Shown here piece after piece: positions 22,946-33,755 of a DNA stretch of 64,000 nucleotides. The translations under genes and the position numbers were made by a program. The notes below the pieces were generated by a model. The model saw nothing but the letters and a program-made list of their open reading frames with translations. It did no database searches and was not told the DNA's origin. Positions within the stretch are counted from its first letter, which is position 1; the number at the start of each line of letters is the position of its first letter. The stretch comes from Rapana venosa (taxonomy: Eukaryota; Mollusca; Gastropoda; Neogastropoda; Muricidae): the NCBI GenBank assembly GCA_028751875.1, contig CM054145.1, forward strand, positions 45,075,254 to 45,139,253, written 5' to 3'.

Positions 22946-23157
22946 TACATTTGAATTTTGTTTAAGCTTTTGATAGTTATTGGCTGCACGACTCTGTAAG
23001 AATATATTGAATGCAAGCGCTCTGATATGTCTTTGCAAGATATAGCGCTATACAAATTCCATTCATTATCATTACTATTATTATTAATATATTTCAAATG
23101 ACTATTTCATATTGATTAGATGTTTCAAATGACTACTTCATATCAATTAGACATTTT

Positions 23158-23215
23158 TTTCGTTCCTCAGCTAGAGCTCCGTGGTTCACCAATGGTGAGA
23201 TTTTGGCAAATATGA
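23158..23215 (-). repeat. SINE tail B fragment
   Basis: CGTTCCTCAGCTAGAGCTCC and TTCACCAATGGTGAGATTTT are the reverse complement of tail B. Confidence 0.75.
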
Positions 23216-23229
23216 CCGTTTCCTCATGT

Positions 23230-23745
23230 GAAATGGCTACTGCATATCAGTAAGATATTTGCAATGGCTACTTCATATCAGTAAGATATTTGCAATGACT
23301 ACTTCATATCAGTAAGACATTTCAATGACTACTTCATATCAGTAAGATATTTGCAATGACTACTCATGTCAGTAAGATATTTGCAATGACTACTTCATAT
23401 CAGTAAGACATTTCAAATGACTACTTCATATCAGTAAGATATTTGCAATGACTACTTCATATCAGTAAGATATTTGCAATGACTACTTCATATCAGTAAG
23501 ATATTTACAATGACTACTTCATATCAGTAAGATATTTGCAATGACTACTTCATATCAGTAAGATATTTGCAATGACTACTTCATATCAGTAAGATATTTA
23601 CAATGACTACTTCATATCAGTAAGATATTTGCAATGACTACTTCATATCAGTAAGATATTTACAATGACTACTTCATATCAGTAAGATATTTGCAATGAC
23701 TACTTCATATCAGTAAGATATTTCAAATGACTACTCATGTCAGTA
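23230..23745. repeat. 31-bp tandem array, about 16 units
   Basis: Units contain CAGTAAGATATTTGCAATGA and CTACTTCATAT, period about 31 with occasional one-base changes. No spacers between units. Confidence 0.95.
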
Positions 23746-23942
23746 ACATATTTCTTCTTCTTCTTGGAACGCTCAGACAGCAGCTATTGTCTGTCACATG
23801 AGCGAAAAAAGGCAGGAGAATGGACCAAGAAGACAGAAAAAAGGCAAGGAGGTGAAAGGAAGAAAAGGCACAAAATAGAAACAAAGAGAGGGATAGAAAA
23901 GAGGGGATTCCTAACACAGAACTTCCAGAAGGATAGTAAAGT

Positions 23943-24155
23943 GGAATAAGCGCACGTGAGTTTTATTAAAAAAACCCCATCCAGTCTTCACCTGTACGCA
24001 TTTTTGCAAACGTTGCCAGCTTTTCCCACTAGCACACAGTGGCTTACTCTTCCAAAAGGCGGTATAAGGTTTCAACTTGTACGCAAAATGCTCTGCGTGC
24101 GTTCGCACACAGGGCGTCGCCTGTACTTTCGGGGAGAGGAGTCGGCACTGATGTT
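23943..24155 (-). repeat. tRNA-SINE copy, core plus tail A
   Basis: GTGGAATAAGCGCACGTGAG (tail), CCCACTAGCACACAGTGGCT, AAATGCTCTGCGTGCGTTCG (core), GGAGTCGGCACTGATG. Head missing. Confidence 0.75.
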
Positions 24156-24660
24156 CCAAAACTTTGTGAGTGTGCTTGGTGCCTCATTGCTGGCAAAGCA
24201 CAAACGTGACAAAGTGTCGATGGTTTGCCACAAGGGTTGGGGGGAGGGGTGGGTGGGTGGGGGGTGGGACCTCAAACAAGCTATGGCTTCATGTTCTTTC
24301 CCTCCCTGCTGTGCCGTTGTTGACTTTGTGTTGTGTTTTTGTTATCATTTATGAAATAAAAGTTATCCAAACCAAAGGCCATTGACACAAAATCCTACTA
24401 TTCAGAATCAGTTTGGTGGCGACATCTCTGCATTTGTTTTATCCTTACCAGCACGACGAATCATATCATGGATGTACGTGTAGTGTCCTGTGTTATGACT
24501 TTAGTCTAAGAAGCATCCGGATCGGTTATCAGTCACCATCACAATCCATAACAACTGAGAACAAGGACACTTCCTGCTTTACTGTCAATATTATGTGATA
24601 ATACACCTGCAAGATTCTTTAAAAAAAAAAATGTCGACACTCCGAACTAACCTCCTTCTC
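24156..24660. other. no feature recognised
   Basis: Mixed sequence with a G-rich patch at 24,235-24,268. No exon supported. Confidence 0.5.
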
Positions 24661-24661
24661 C

Positions 24662-24700
<39 letters not shown>

Positions 24701-24745
24701 CGCGCATGCATGCGTGTGTGCGTGCGTGCAAGTGTGTATGTGGTT
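24661..24745. repeat. (GT)n and (CG)n microsatellite
   Basis: GT repeat passing into GCGCGCGCGC and GT/GC-T units. Confidence 0.95.
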
Positions 24746-24761
24746 TTTTTCCAAAAATTCT

Positions 24762-25091
24762 TTTATTCATTCTTTTAGTTCAAGGATTATGGAATAAGCA
24801 CTCATACACAAAATCTGTTAATACAAACACTTATCTCTTTGCTTTTAAAGCCCTCATCTTATCATCCCCCCCCCCTCCCGTCTAATATCACGTTAAGTGA
24901 ACAGACGACACACTATTGTACTTTTTTACATCCAGTCCCCAGAAACATGCGGCTTTGTAAATTTGTCACCCGTTCCCACCGGCACACAATGGCATGCTCT
25001 TCTAAAAGCAGAACAGGATTTAACATGTGCGCAAGACGTTCTGCGTGCGTTCGCACACGGGACCTCAGTTTATAGTCTCATCCGAAGGACT

Positions 25092-25135
<44 letters not shown>

Positions 25136-25165
25136 CGGGAGATAACAGAGTCGGCACTGATGATA
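24762..25165 (-). repeat. tRNA-SINE, core plus tail A, with internal extra sequence and poly-G
   Basis: Tail GATTATGGAATAAGCACTCA at about 24,786, an extra stretch of roughly 115 bp, then TTTTTACATCCAGTCCCCAG, the core, ATCCGAAGGACT, a G run of about 35 (25,101-25,135), and GAGTCGGCACTGATGATAA. No head. Confidence 0.75.
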
Positions 25166-25182
25166 ACGCGCGCGCGCGCGAT

Positions 25183-25214
<32 letters not shown>

Positions 25215-25690
25215 CGTGCGTGCAGGCACACTATAGGCGTAGGTTTTCTGCCAGTATTCCTTAAAGATAATCAAAGTTGTGAGCTAGTTAGTTATGACAA
25301 TTGTAGAATGTGTCTGTGGTTACGGCCTATTCAGTACCAAAGTAGTCCCTAAATGTTTATTGTAAAAAGAAAACAAGACCAAAACACTAAAAGTACACAC
25401 ACACACACACACAAACTCCTCTGCCCTACCCTCTCTGTACTTTAAGGGTCCCCCCCCCCCCCCCCCCCCCCACCGTCTCACGGACTCCAGTTGTTTTCAG
25501 GAATTCAGGAAGATGTGCTGGACATTATCAGTTTGACCGATTCATCCGTTCAGTCGGTCGTACTTCCTGGTGATGATGGCACCTGACAGTTAAGCTTCGT
25601 CACCGGACACTTTGGACACAGAGAAGAAAGACACCCGCAAAGTTTTCGATGGCTCTTCATATAGTGACGAAAGATCCCGATAACAGTCTT
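25166..25690. other. microsatellites and unassigned sequence
   Basis: (CG)n/(GT)n 25,167-25,225, CA repeat 25,395-25,412, C run 25,450-25,470. Nothing else seen. Confidence 0.6.
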
Positions 25691-25694
25691 ATCA

Positions 25695-25900
25695 ACCCCA
25701 CAAAAAAAACAACACCAAAACAAACAACAAACAACCACCAAACAAACCACAACAAAACCCAACCAAAACAACACACCCCCCACCCCCAACCCCAACACCA
25801 ACCCCATAACGCAAACCCAACCCAAATTCCGCCACCACTAAAATAAAACACAAACAAAACAGCAAAAATCCAACCCCCCCCCCCCCCCCCCCCCCCCCTC
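25695..25900. repeat. A/C-only tract with poly-C
   Basis: Almost only A and C for about 200 bp, ending in a C run at 25,874-25,898. Confidence 0.85.
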
Positions 25901-25924
25901 CCCCTCAAAACCAAAAATATTGAG

Positions 25925-26315
25925 GAAGGTGGCAGGATGGTTGGTTAAGACGTTAATCTGCCTAACAAGTAAACTGTGAGGTCCTGGATTCGAGTCCCCA
26001 GCCTCGCCCTTTCTCTTCCCAGTGTGACGGCAAAATCGAGCTGAATGTCAAAAGTCTTTCGGAGGAGACTCTAAAACCAGTCGGGCCCATGTGGTTACAG
26101 ACTTGTGCACATCAAAAGAACCCACGACAGTTTGAAAATCGGAATGAGCAGGGAGGTACCTCCCGACTATCCTGGTAAAACTAGTAGGTTCAATTCCCAA
26201 AGCGTATCCATATCCCCGAAGTCGGAATGAGGCTACCTTAATGGTGGAGAAAAACGGTCGCTTACGCAAAAATCTCAGCATTGGTGTACCTCGGAGCTCT
26301 AGCCGAAGAACGATG
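25925..26315 (+). repeat. tRNA-SINE, head II + tail B, near full length
   Basis: Head AGGTGGCAGGATGGTTGGTT, AACAAGTAAACTGTGAGGTC and a B-box-like GGATTCGAGTCCC; middle AAGTCTTTCGGAGGAGACTC, GAACCCACGACAGTTTGAAA; tail CCGAAGTCGGAATGAGGCTA, CAAAAATCTCAGCATTGGTG, GAGCTCTAGCCGAAGAACGA. Confidence 0.85.
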
Positions 26316-26840
26316 GGGAAAAAAACAACAACCCTCCCCATTCCTTTTTTGGTTGGGGGGGGGGGGAAAGGGGGGGGGAGGGGAGGAGGGGTGTGTGTTA
26401 CCCCCCCCCCAAAAAAAAAAAAATTAAAAAAATGGACGCACGAAACTTGATAACAGAACTAAGAAGAACATGGGTACGGGCTACAGTAACAGGTAGACAG
26501 ACAGGGACGTCTGTATTATATATATAGAAAACAAGACAAAAGCACTAAAAGTACAACACAGAGTAGCCAACAGCCACATTGTATAGACACGTCATGACTT
26601 TGGCCATGTTGAGGGGATGCCTAGTGCCTCGTGTCCTCCTGTGCTCTTAACTCAGCCGGAGGTCTGCCCACTGGCCTCAGCCGGCACACTCCGTGTTCAG
26701 AGCAGCTCTTGAAATAAATGCCAGAAAATAATAATAGTCTGATTTGCTTGAGACAAAAAGGGCAGGAGAACAGACTGGGAAGACATAAAAATAAGCAAGG
26801 AAAGGCAGGTGATATGAATGGACTGGGTGTGCAGAAAGTA
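26316..26840. other. G-rich patch and unassigned sequence
   Basis: G runs 26,357-26,380, C/A runs 26,401-26,423. The block at 26,740-26,800 resembles 23,805-23,860 (GGGCAGGAGAACAGACTGGG), hinting at another diverged repeat. Confidence 0.45.
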
Positions 26841-26844
26841 AGAG

Positions 26845-26928
<84 letters not shown>

Positions 26929-27067
26929 AATGACAAATTCTTTTATTTCGAGGATAATGAATAAGCACTCATGTGCTTTTTTACATCCAATCCCCGCCCG
27001 TAGGGATACGTCTTAATAATAACCCAACACTTATACAGTCTCACAGTAGAAACAAGGGGAAATAACC

Positions 27068-27119
<52 letters not shown>
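26841..27119. repeat. (GA)n blocks flanking a SINE tail A fragment
   Basis: (GA)n 26,845-26,923, tail A on the minus strand at 26,935-27,003 (TTCGAGGATAATGAATAAGC), then (GA)n 27,068-27,119. The same arrangement occurs at 63,255-63,487. Confidence 0.85.
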
Positions 27120-27120
<1 letters not shown>

Positions 27121-27293
27121 ACCCCCTCCCCCCAACAAAAGTAAAAGCGGTAAGATTAGCAATACTATCTAGCCTAGAGCATTGTTTCAGATACCTTACA
27201 GTTACTCCCCTCCCAGATTTGTCGTACAGGGTCACACACAATTCTGATATATATAGGAGACACGTTTGGAAGCCAAGACTAAGGAGGAAGACA

Positions 27294-27715
27294 TGTGGCA
27301 GGATGGTTAAGACGTCCACCTACCAAACAAGTAAACCGTGAGGTTCTGGGTTCGATTCCAAGCCTTGTCCTTTCTTCCCGGTTTGACAAGAAAATCGACC
27401 TGAATGTCAAAGTCCTTCGGATGAGATTACAAACCGAGGCCCCGTGTGCGAATGCGCGCATAACATTTTGCGCATATGTTAAAAACCCGTTCCGCCTTTC
27501 AAAAGCGTAGGCTGTTTCCTGCCGGTAGGAAGGGATGACAAAATTGTCAAAACGCAAACAAGCACACTGGTGCTGTGTTTACGCACCATCTCTTAAAGTC
27601 AGAATGCAGCTACTTAAATGGCGGAGAGATAAACAACAAAAACAACAACAAAACGGTCGCATACGCAAAAATCTCACTATTGGTGACCCTGGCAGCTTGT
27701 AGCCGAGGAACGAAA
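27294..27715 (+). repeat. complete tRNA-SINE, head II + core + tail B
   Basis: Head GTGGCAGGATGGTTAAGACG, AACAAGTAAACCGTGAGG, TCTGGGTTCGATTCCAAGCC; core AAAGTCCTTCGGATGAGATT, CGTGTGCGAATGCGCGCAT; tail TCAGAATGCAGCTACTTAAA, GCAAAAATCTCACTATTGGT, TAGCCGAGGAACGAAAAA. It shows that head II and tail B can carry the same core as the head I/tail A element. Confidence 0.88.
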
Positions 27716-28005
27716 AAAAAAAAAAGGAAGCAAGTCTGCTTAAAATGTAACGGACACACCTCACGTTGCAGCAGAATCCCAGAAAGTTCTGCATAAGGCA
27801 CCATGTTTTTTATATTTTTATATACGTCTGGTCCACATAGGCTACAACAGAACACAAATTCACTTTCCATATGTTGTTCGCTCGCGCTGTTTCCAGTCTT
27901 ACAGCTAGCGGGGAGCTGGTGTGTGTTGTCCTCAGCCAACATTTTGGACAACTTGCACAGAGCGCTCCTTTAGGTATAGTGTGGCCGAGTGTTTAATAAT
28001 AATAA
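27716..28005. other. no feature recognised
   Basis: No exon or repeat supported. Confidence 0.45.
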
Positions 28006-28235
28006 TAATAATAATTTAAATGTATGGAATTTATATAGCGCTGAATCTTGTAAAGTAAACAAATCAAAGCGCTTGCATTCAAATCATTCATACGCATGCA
28101 ACCATCCATAAATATCAAGATAAACAAATATCAGATTTATATACACAACACACTTAGGTGGGGGTGGTGGAGGTGAAGGCAGCTATTGACAAGTAGGATC
28201 AGACAACAGGGGAAGATCTCAAATAGAGTATAAGT
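28006..28235 (-). repeat. L2-like LINE 3' UTR and (ATT)n tail
   Basis: AATAATAATAA, GGAATTTATATAGCGCTGAA, GCGCTTGCATTCAAATCATT and CACTTAGGTGGGGGTGGTGG match 17,505-17,760 closely. Truncated before the ORF. Confidence 0.85.
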
Positions 28236-28399
28236 GCGATAGTTTGACGATAGTGATTGTATCTCAGGAACGATTTCAGAATCGTTTCAGAATAACTCTA
28301 AGCATTATGAGAGGACATACCCTTTCCTGTTTTATTCTTCCACCCCTTCACATTTTCGCACATGCACAAATAAAATGGTGTGGCGCTCCCCTCCCCTCA

Positions 28400-28795
28400 C
28401 ACAGTTGACACAGTTACATAACCAACATTACATCGCGCGCACGCACACACATACACACAGTTGATCTCACACGCCCTCCTTCTTCCGCCCCCCTCCCCCA
28501 TCTTATATCACAACTTGTGAAAAGACGCTCATGAATTTGAGCACAGAGTTGACATAATTACAAAGCCGACATTACATGGCACACACACACACACACCCGC
28601 GCGCGCGCGCACACACACACAAACACACACACACACAGAGTTGACACAGTTAACTACATAGCCCACATGACATCAACGGGAAATTTGACATACTAGACCT
28701 CCATGAGCAAACACGCCAACTTTTCCCTCCTTGTCTCAACCCCCCCCCCCCCCCCACACCCACACACACCAGTTCATAAAATACATCACCAGTTT
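28400..28795. repeat. CA/CG microsatellites and related duplicated phrases
   Basis: CACAGTTGACACAGTTACAT-like phrases recur at 28,399, 28,540 and 28,637, each followed by ACATTACAT/ACATGACAT and CA or CG repeats. Confidence 0.7.
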
Positions 28796-28799
28796 TTCC

Positions 28800-29170
28800 T
28801 TCATTCTTTCATGACATCTTCTTCTTCCACCTCTATTTCTTCTTCGCAATTCTTCTTCCACTTAGACTATTTCTTCTTCTTCTTCCACTCCTCCTCCTTC
28901 TTCCTCCTCCTCCTTATTCTTCCCCTCCTCCTTTTTCTCCTCATCCTTCTTCCCCCTCCTCCTTCTTCTACTTCTTCTTCCTCCTCCCCCTCCTTCTCTT
29001 CCTCCTCCTCCTTATTCTTCCCCTCCTCCTTCCCCTCTTCCTTCTTCCTCCGTCTTCTTCTTCTCCTCTTCCTCCCCCTTCTTCTTCCTCCTCCTCCTCC
29101 TTCTTCTTCTCTTCCTCCTTCTTCGTCTTATCCTCCTCCTTCTCCCCCTCCTCTTTTTCTCCTCCTCCTT
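28800..29170. repeat. 370-bp polypyrimidine (CTT/CTC) tract
   Basis: Plus strand nearly all C and T from about 28,815 to 29,172. The apparent Ser/Leu/Pro-rich and Glu/Lys/Arg-rich frames are composition artefacts. Confidence 0.95.
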
Positions 29171-29184
29171 CTTCAAGCTGGGTG

Positions 29185-29185
<1 letters not shown>

Positions 29186-29227
<42 letters not shown>

Positions 29228-29857
29228 CTTTACACCGTGAGCATGACATGTTCACTGTTGTGACCCTCACTGACTGTACACACGGCCTGTGTTTTCATTT
29301 TCCCATATGGTTTTCTCCTTGCTGCTGTTATTAGGGTGAGAGCAACGGAACAGAAGGCCAAGGAAAACGGGACAGCATGACTGCAGAGGGAGAGCGAGTG
29401 CGTGAAACGATTAAAAAAATAAAAACATTCCCGCCAGCAGTCTTGCGGAGCTGATAAGAAGTTGCGATAACTCTGTCGCGCCGCCTATAAACTTGGTTCG
29501 CCTGTGTGTACAGTGCTCCCGATGCCAGAATTGTTGCTGTCTTGTAAGGTACAGGTAGAATAATAGGCTAGGAGTAGGAAGGCTGCTTTGTTTCTTGTTG
29601 GTTTTTTTTTTTTTGGCGCTTTCAGGCTGGTTTGTAAGTCATATTTTATGGTGAATATGATATTTGTATTCTCGATAACTTAGATTTCGTCAGGGAATAT
29701 CAAACTTTTTCCAGTAGGAATTCAGTTTTCTTCAGACTTTGAAAGTTAATGTTGTTGTGAGAAATTTCTCAAACAGGAGAAGGAGGGTTAATTTTGAAAG
29801 TGTTAAATCAGTCATACCCCCCCCCCCCCCCCCCCTCTCCGCCTAACAAACTACAAA

Positions 29858-29911
<54 letters not shown>

Positions 29912-30040
29912 TAGCCTATGAATACAAAGGAGTATGTCTATCATTCAATTCAAAATGACTGACATGTGAACGAGGCAGACACCTGATGTTGTCTTGGGCA
30001 CCTGGAGGTGAGGAAGAGACGCTGGCATAAGTCCTACTTT
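29186..30040. other. (GT)n blocks and unassigned sequence
   Basis: GT repeats 29,186-29,225 and 29,857-29,904, C run 29,816-29,835. No exon-like region. Confidence 0.6.
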
Positions 30041-30044
30041 ACCT

Positions 30045-30190
30045 GAGGAAGATGGTGTGGCCTACCCAGATAACCCTGCAAACCAAGCTGCACGACCCAC
30101 CAGAGAAGTTGGAAAGGACATGCCATTATTTTTCCCAGACACATCTGACGGTGTAAGGAGAACGAGAGAAGAAGAAGTCCTACTTTGAAA
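30045..30190. repeat. dispersed repeat, copy 2 of 2 (AAGCTG-ACGGCCCACGAG family)
   Basis: CCTGCAAACCAAGCTGCACG, GAAGTTGGAAAGGACATGCC, CCAGACACATCTGACGGTGT and GGAGAACGAGAGAAGAAGA match 18,895-19,030. Confidence 0.7.
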
Positions 30191-30621
30191 GAATTTTCCA
30201 ATGAACTGTCGAGGGAAGGAAACGAAAAGGTCTGCGTAAAAAAATAAAATAAAAGCGAAACAGATCGGGTGGACCAACAACATAATAGAATGGAAGGAGA
30301 CACCGATCGCAGAGACCCGGCTTTGGCCACAGCTAAAAATTAATGGGTCAATCTCATAAACAATTCCACGGTGCAGTGCCCGAACAAAAGAGCAGATAAA
30401 ACTAAAAGAGAAAGGTACAATTTGAATTTCAAATGGCCCAAAATATTTCTAACATTGTAAAACACAGTAACACAGGGATCTCTCTCTTCTCCCATAAGTC
30501 CTTGAGGAGTTGTTTGGGACTGGACTGAATTTTTCAGGCCGTGTCTCTTTGGTAAATTGGATCTGGGGGAGCCCATCCCTCTCCAGGTACAGAGCCCATG
30601 TTCGTGTTTTCGTGATCTGCC
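30191..30621. other. no feature recognised
   Basis: No domain-bearing frame or known repeat seen. Confidence 0.45.
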
Positions 30622-30930
30622 AAGGGGGCGGGATAGCTCAGTGGTCAGAGCACTCGCTTTCTCCAAGCCAATGTTAAATTAAGCAGCACCGAGCGGGGTT
30701 ACCAAGTGGATGGGTGGCCGTTTGCGTGCCTTGGCTTCAGTACAGTCCCTCAGTTCACCCAGCTGTTAATGGGTACCTGCCCTCTTTAGGGTCAGGGAAG
30801 GCACAGCAGCGAGGGAGAGGAGATGGGCGCCGCCCTCAATATGGTGGCACCTGGAGAAGCTGAGGTCTACGATACCTTGTTATCCTGCGACCAGATAGGT
30901 TATGGGATATCTTTACCTTTTCTTTTTTAA
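30622..30930 (+). repeat. tRNA-derived SINE (group 3), plus orientation
   Basis: Head GGGGGCGGGATAGCTCAGTG, GTCAGAGCACTCGC (A-box region) and GAGCGGGGTTACCAAG; body GGTACCTGCCCTCTTTAGGG, GGGAGAGGAGATGGGCGCCG, GGAGAAGCTGAGGTCTACGA; 3' end GATATCTTTACCTTTTC. Counterpart at 2150-2575. Confidence 0.82.
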
Positions 30931-32130
30931 AACCTGCCAAACGCTGACTTGAATTACTGTATCTTTAACCTGCTTGTTTGATTTTTGGCATACACACAAT
31001 GGGAAATTAAGGCACTCTCAGGTACGTATGTGATTTAAGTTGACCCTGGATATTGTTAAAATCCCCACCCTTACATCAGACCCAGCTGCCAAGATTCAAA
31101 CCCACGACTTCACGGGTCCATGGGATGGAAGGAAAACACTCTATCCGCTTAGATGAACTGGCTGGCAAACAGTAGCTAATTCTGATCCTAACATTAAAAC
31201 CCTTTCAACACTGCTCATGCAGCCAGCCCGCTCGGCTTCTGCAAAAGTAGAAAAGCGGAAACCGCTTGTCCGAATGGTGGCCAGAAAGTGTAGGAAAGCT
31301 GCATTCAACATTTATTTTGCCCCCTCCCCCAGTCTGCAGTCAACTGGTGACTGGTTCGAGTGCATGAAGACCACCCCGTATCAAGTTGTTCAGGGATTCA
31401 TCCTTTTCTTGCAGTGCTTCGATTTTGTTTAAGCTGCCTCTGGATTTTCTGAACCTTCGAACATTGTTTTCACTATTCATGACAGCTATTAATTCAATGC
31501 ACTAGCGTCTATATCTGAATACAAGTGGGTGCAAGATGCTTTGCATACGTTTCACACAGGTCCATTTTGGTGACCTTGTTGCATGCGGATGGCTGAGTAC
31601 CATTTATTGTGTTAGATAATATTCCTCAGAAGCCTTTTATGCTTTGTTTTGTTAAGGGAGTGATTCACGCGTTTCTTTTCATAGTCATCCCCCAAGACAA
31701 CAACAAAACACACAATAAAAACGAAAAAAAAAAAAAACAACCCCAAAAGACACCCTCCCCAATTTTTCCATTTCTTTTTTCCTCTTTTTATTTCTTTCAA
31801 AGGACGACTCCTATATCGTGCTCAGATTTACAGTCTCTCAACACGAACCCGCAAGAAAGCCAGAGAGACAGACGTCTTAACTTCAAGGAGAACAAGATCC
31901 TCTGTGACAGAGCAGTTCAAAAGGGAATGGAACACTGTATCAGGTGAGCTGTCAATCGCCGCATAAACCTGTACACACTTGCTCTACCTCCGTTATCAGC
32001 TGCCATCACTGACCAAACAATGCCATACGTCAAATCAAAGAAAGCACGGTATACCAGTGACTCGACCAATCTGGTTTGGACAAACATTAGCAAACTGTAT
32101 GATTATAATCATCACCCCCATAAAATTTAC
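30931..32130. other. mostly unassigned; tRNA-like head fragment at 31,050-31,165
   Basis: AGATTCAAACCCACGACTTC and TCTATCCGCTTAGATGAACT on the plus strand are the complement of a tRNA-like B box and A box, so a minus-strand SINE head. A 71-codon frame at 31,217 has no supporting features. Confidence 0.5.
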
Positions 32131-32136
32131 CAAGTG

Positions 32137-32510
32137 TGTGGTGTCATTCTCTTGTCGCTAACTATTCAGGCCTTCAACTGCGCGAACCTTGTCCAAATGT
32201 GATTAAGAATTATCTTTAAACTGCGTTGCAGATCGTTTTCTTATAAACATTCAAGAAAACGTCCCAAAATAATGACAACAAAAATATTTTCCATACACAA
32301 TAACATCAGTTGTTTTAACCGATTCACACGCACACAAAGACAACAGGAATGATAAGGTTTGGAATCGTTTGACTTGCGATTTAGCAGTCTGTGCATTGGC
32401 AGCCCGCCTGGTGAAGGAAAGGAGAAGGTCAGTTTCCACAGGAAGTTTCTAGACCCGGGGAAGAGTTGATTCTGTCCACTTAACGACAGTAACCACTTTA
32501 CGACACAACA
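32137..32510. mobile_element. MITE-like element with terminal inverted repeats, copy 2
   Basis: Left end TGTGGTGTCATTCTCTTGTC; right end reverse-complemented TGTTGTGTCGTAAAGTGG, then CTGTCGTTAAGTGGACAG. Interior TTCAACTGCGCGAACCTTGT, TGTGCATTGGCAGCCCGCCT and AGTTTCTAGACCCGGGG match copy 1. Confidence 0.6.
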
Positions 32511-32574
32511 TACCAATTAAGACTGAGCATGTCTGCCTTCCCCGTCAACTCCACAAGGAGTCATTGGGGCACTG

Positions 32575-32700
32575 CAGGATCATGTCGGTGTCATCGGCCT
32601 ACTCTCCCGAAAGGCGGAACAGGTTTTAACGTGTGTGCAAGATGTTCTGCGCGCGTTCGCAGACGGACCTCGGTTTATCGTCTCATCCGAAAGAGATTTA
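32575..32700 (-). repeat. SINE core fragment
   Basis: AAGGCGGAACAGGTTTTAAC, GTGTGCAAGATGTTCTGCGC, CGGTTTATCGTCTCATCCGA: core only. Confidence 0.75.
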
Positions 32701-32704
32701 AAAG

Positions 32705-33065
32705 CAGCAAAGAACCAGCCTGGAAATCCAGAAGTCGCGAGTTCGATTCCTGTTTGAACCCGGACTTTTCTCCATCAGCTAAACCTTCAGTGGTGGTCTG
32801 CGTGCTAGTCTTTTGGATGAGACAATAAACTGAGATCTCGTGTGCCAAAAGCATTTAATACGCGTAAAATAACCCACGACAACAAGAAAGTTGTTCCCTT
32901 CCAATTTTTTTTCTGTAGAAGAACAAGTCACTCTCATAGGGAAATACAGAATGCAGACAGGAGAAAAACGGGTAGCGTTGTTCTTGTGGCGAAGCGCTCT
33001 CTCTGGGGAGAGCAGCCCCAAATTCTTGCAGAGAAAATATGCCGTGACTGAAAGTGGCATTCGAT
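32705..33065 (+). repeat. tRNA-derived SINE (group 4)
   Basis: B box in CGCGAGTTCGATTCCTGTTT; body CAGTGGTGGTCTGCGTGCTA, TTTGGATGAGACAATAAACT, AACCCACGACAACAAGAAAG; 3' part GAGAAAAACGGGTAGCGTTG, GGCGAAGCGCTCTCTCTGGG, GAGAGCAGCCCCAAATTC. The 3' blocks recur at 38,785-38,905. Confidence 0.75.
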
Positions 33066-33489
33066 TCAATTCAGCTCATTTAAAATGTTGTCTACCAAAA
33101 TTTCGAAACGTTTCCTTATTGCGAAACAAACTGGTGGATAGTTTTAAAAAAAAAGATGGCTGTTAATTTCAGAACAATCAGACATATTCTAGACCACCAA
33201 TAAGATTAGAGGTTTCTGGTTCCCATGACACATACTATGTATAAAAATTATGGTTGTCTCGCGAGCGCTTTTGTCATTTCCTTTAACTTTGTTTATTAGA
33301 TGTCCTATTTGAACTACGATTGCACCGTGGAATGATTGGGATAAACCAGTGAGTACTATCACACACCCACATCCACTGATTCTAGAATGGTTACATTTCA
33401 CGTCTCCGCATAATTACTTCGGGGATAGTGTTTAAACACGAAACTTGTGTGCAAGCGGTTTTTATTATTTTTTTTTTATATTAAATTGT

Positions 33490-33755
33490 TATACCTTCCT
33501 ACCAGCACAAAATGGCCTGCTTTTCCGAAAGGCGGACAGGTTTTTAACGTGCGGACGTGTGCAAGATGTTCTGCGTGTGTTCGCACACTGGGCCTCGGTT
33601 TATACTTTCATCCGAAGGACTTTTTGGGGAGTGGAGTCAGTACTATTGTTAATTCCAGGGTAAAATTCCCTAAACCTGGCACCTCCTTGGTGGCTCGACC
33701 CCAGGCCGTCACATCACGAGCACATGGCTCTAACCACTAGCCCCCCCATGCCCCA
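33490..33755 (-). repeat. tRNA-SINE, head I + core, tail lost
   Basis: Core GTGTGCAAGATGTTCTGCGT and ATCCGAAGGACTTTTTGGGG; head complement GGTGGCTCGACCCCAGGCCG and GGCTCTAACCACTAGCCCCC. Confidence 0.8.

Larger units (their letters stand above)
21985..23090 (+). pseudogene. L2-like LINE 3' half with nested insertion
   Basis: RT thumb: VKYLGVVIDNTLSMQK and YYQLRRI, then an inserted antisense tail (22,091-22,199), then KYLSTDATSKLVASLILSRL, DYCNSLSGGLPATSIHSLQR, LLRSLHWLPVPQRVNYKI, LCYKCLHQTAPSYLCECLHL, VGRRSFSISGPSIWNDLPLS and [12 protein letters not shown], stop near 22,713. The 3' UTR holds a (GT)n block and ends ATATAGCGCTATACAAATTC with ATT repeats near 23,090. Family: L2/CR1-like non-LTR retrotransposon; strongly 5'-truncated and inactive. 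Confidence 0.85.

Noticed and set aside
23230..23745. CRISPR array
   Set aside because: Units are contiguous without spacers and the setting is animal genomic DNA.
28703..29185. 160-codon Ser/Pro/Leu-rich frame and its Glu/Lys-rich antisense
   Set aside because: Produced by the polypyrimidine tract; no domain or splice context.
30622..30700. functional tRNA gene
   Set aside because: An A-box-like and a weak B-box-like segment are present but no clover-leaf; the sequence continues into a SINE body shared with 2150-2575.
31217..31432. 71-codon ATG frame as a small gene
   Set aside because: No domain, signal, splice sites or repeat-family support; length is expected by chance.
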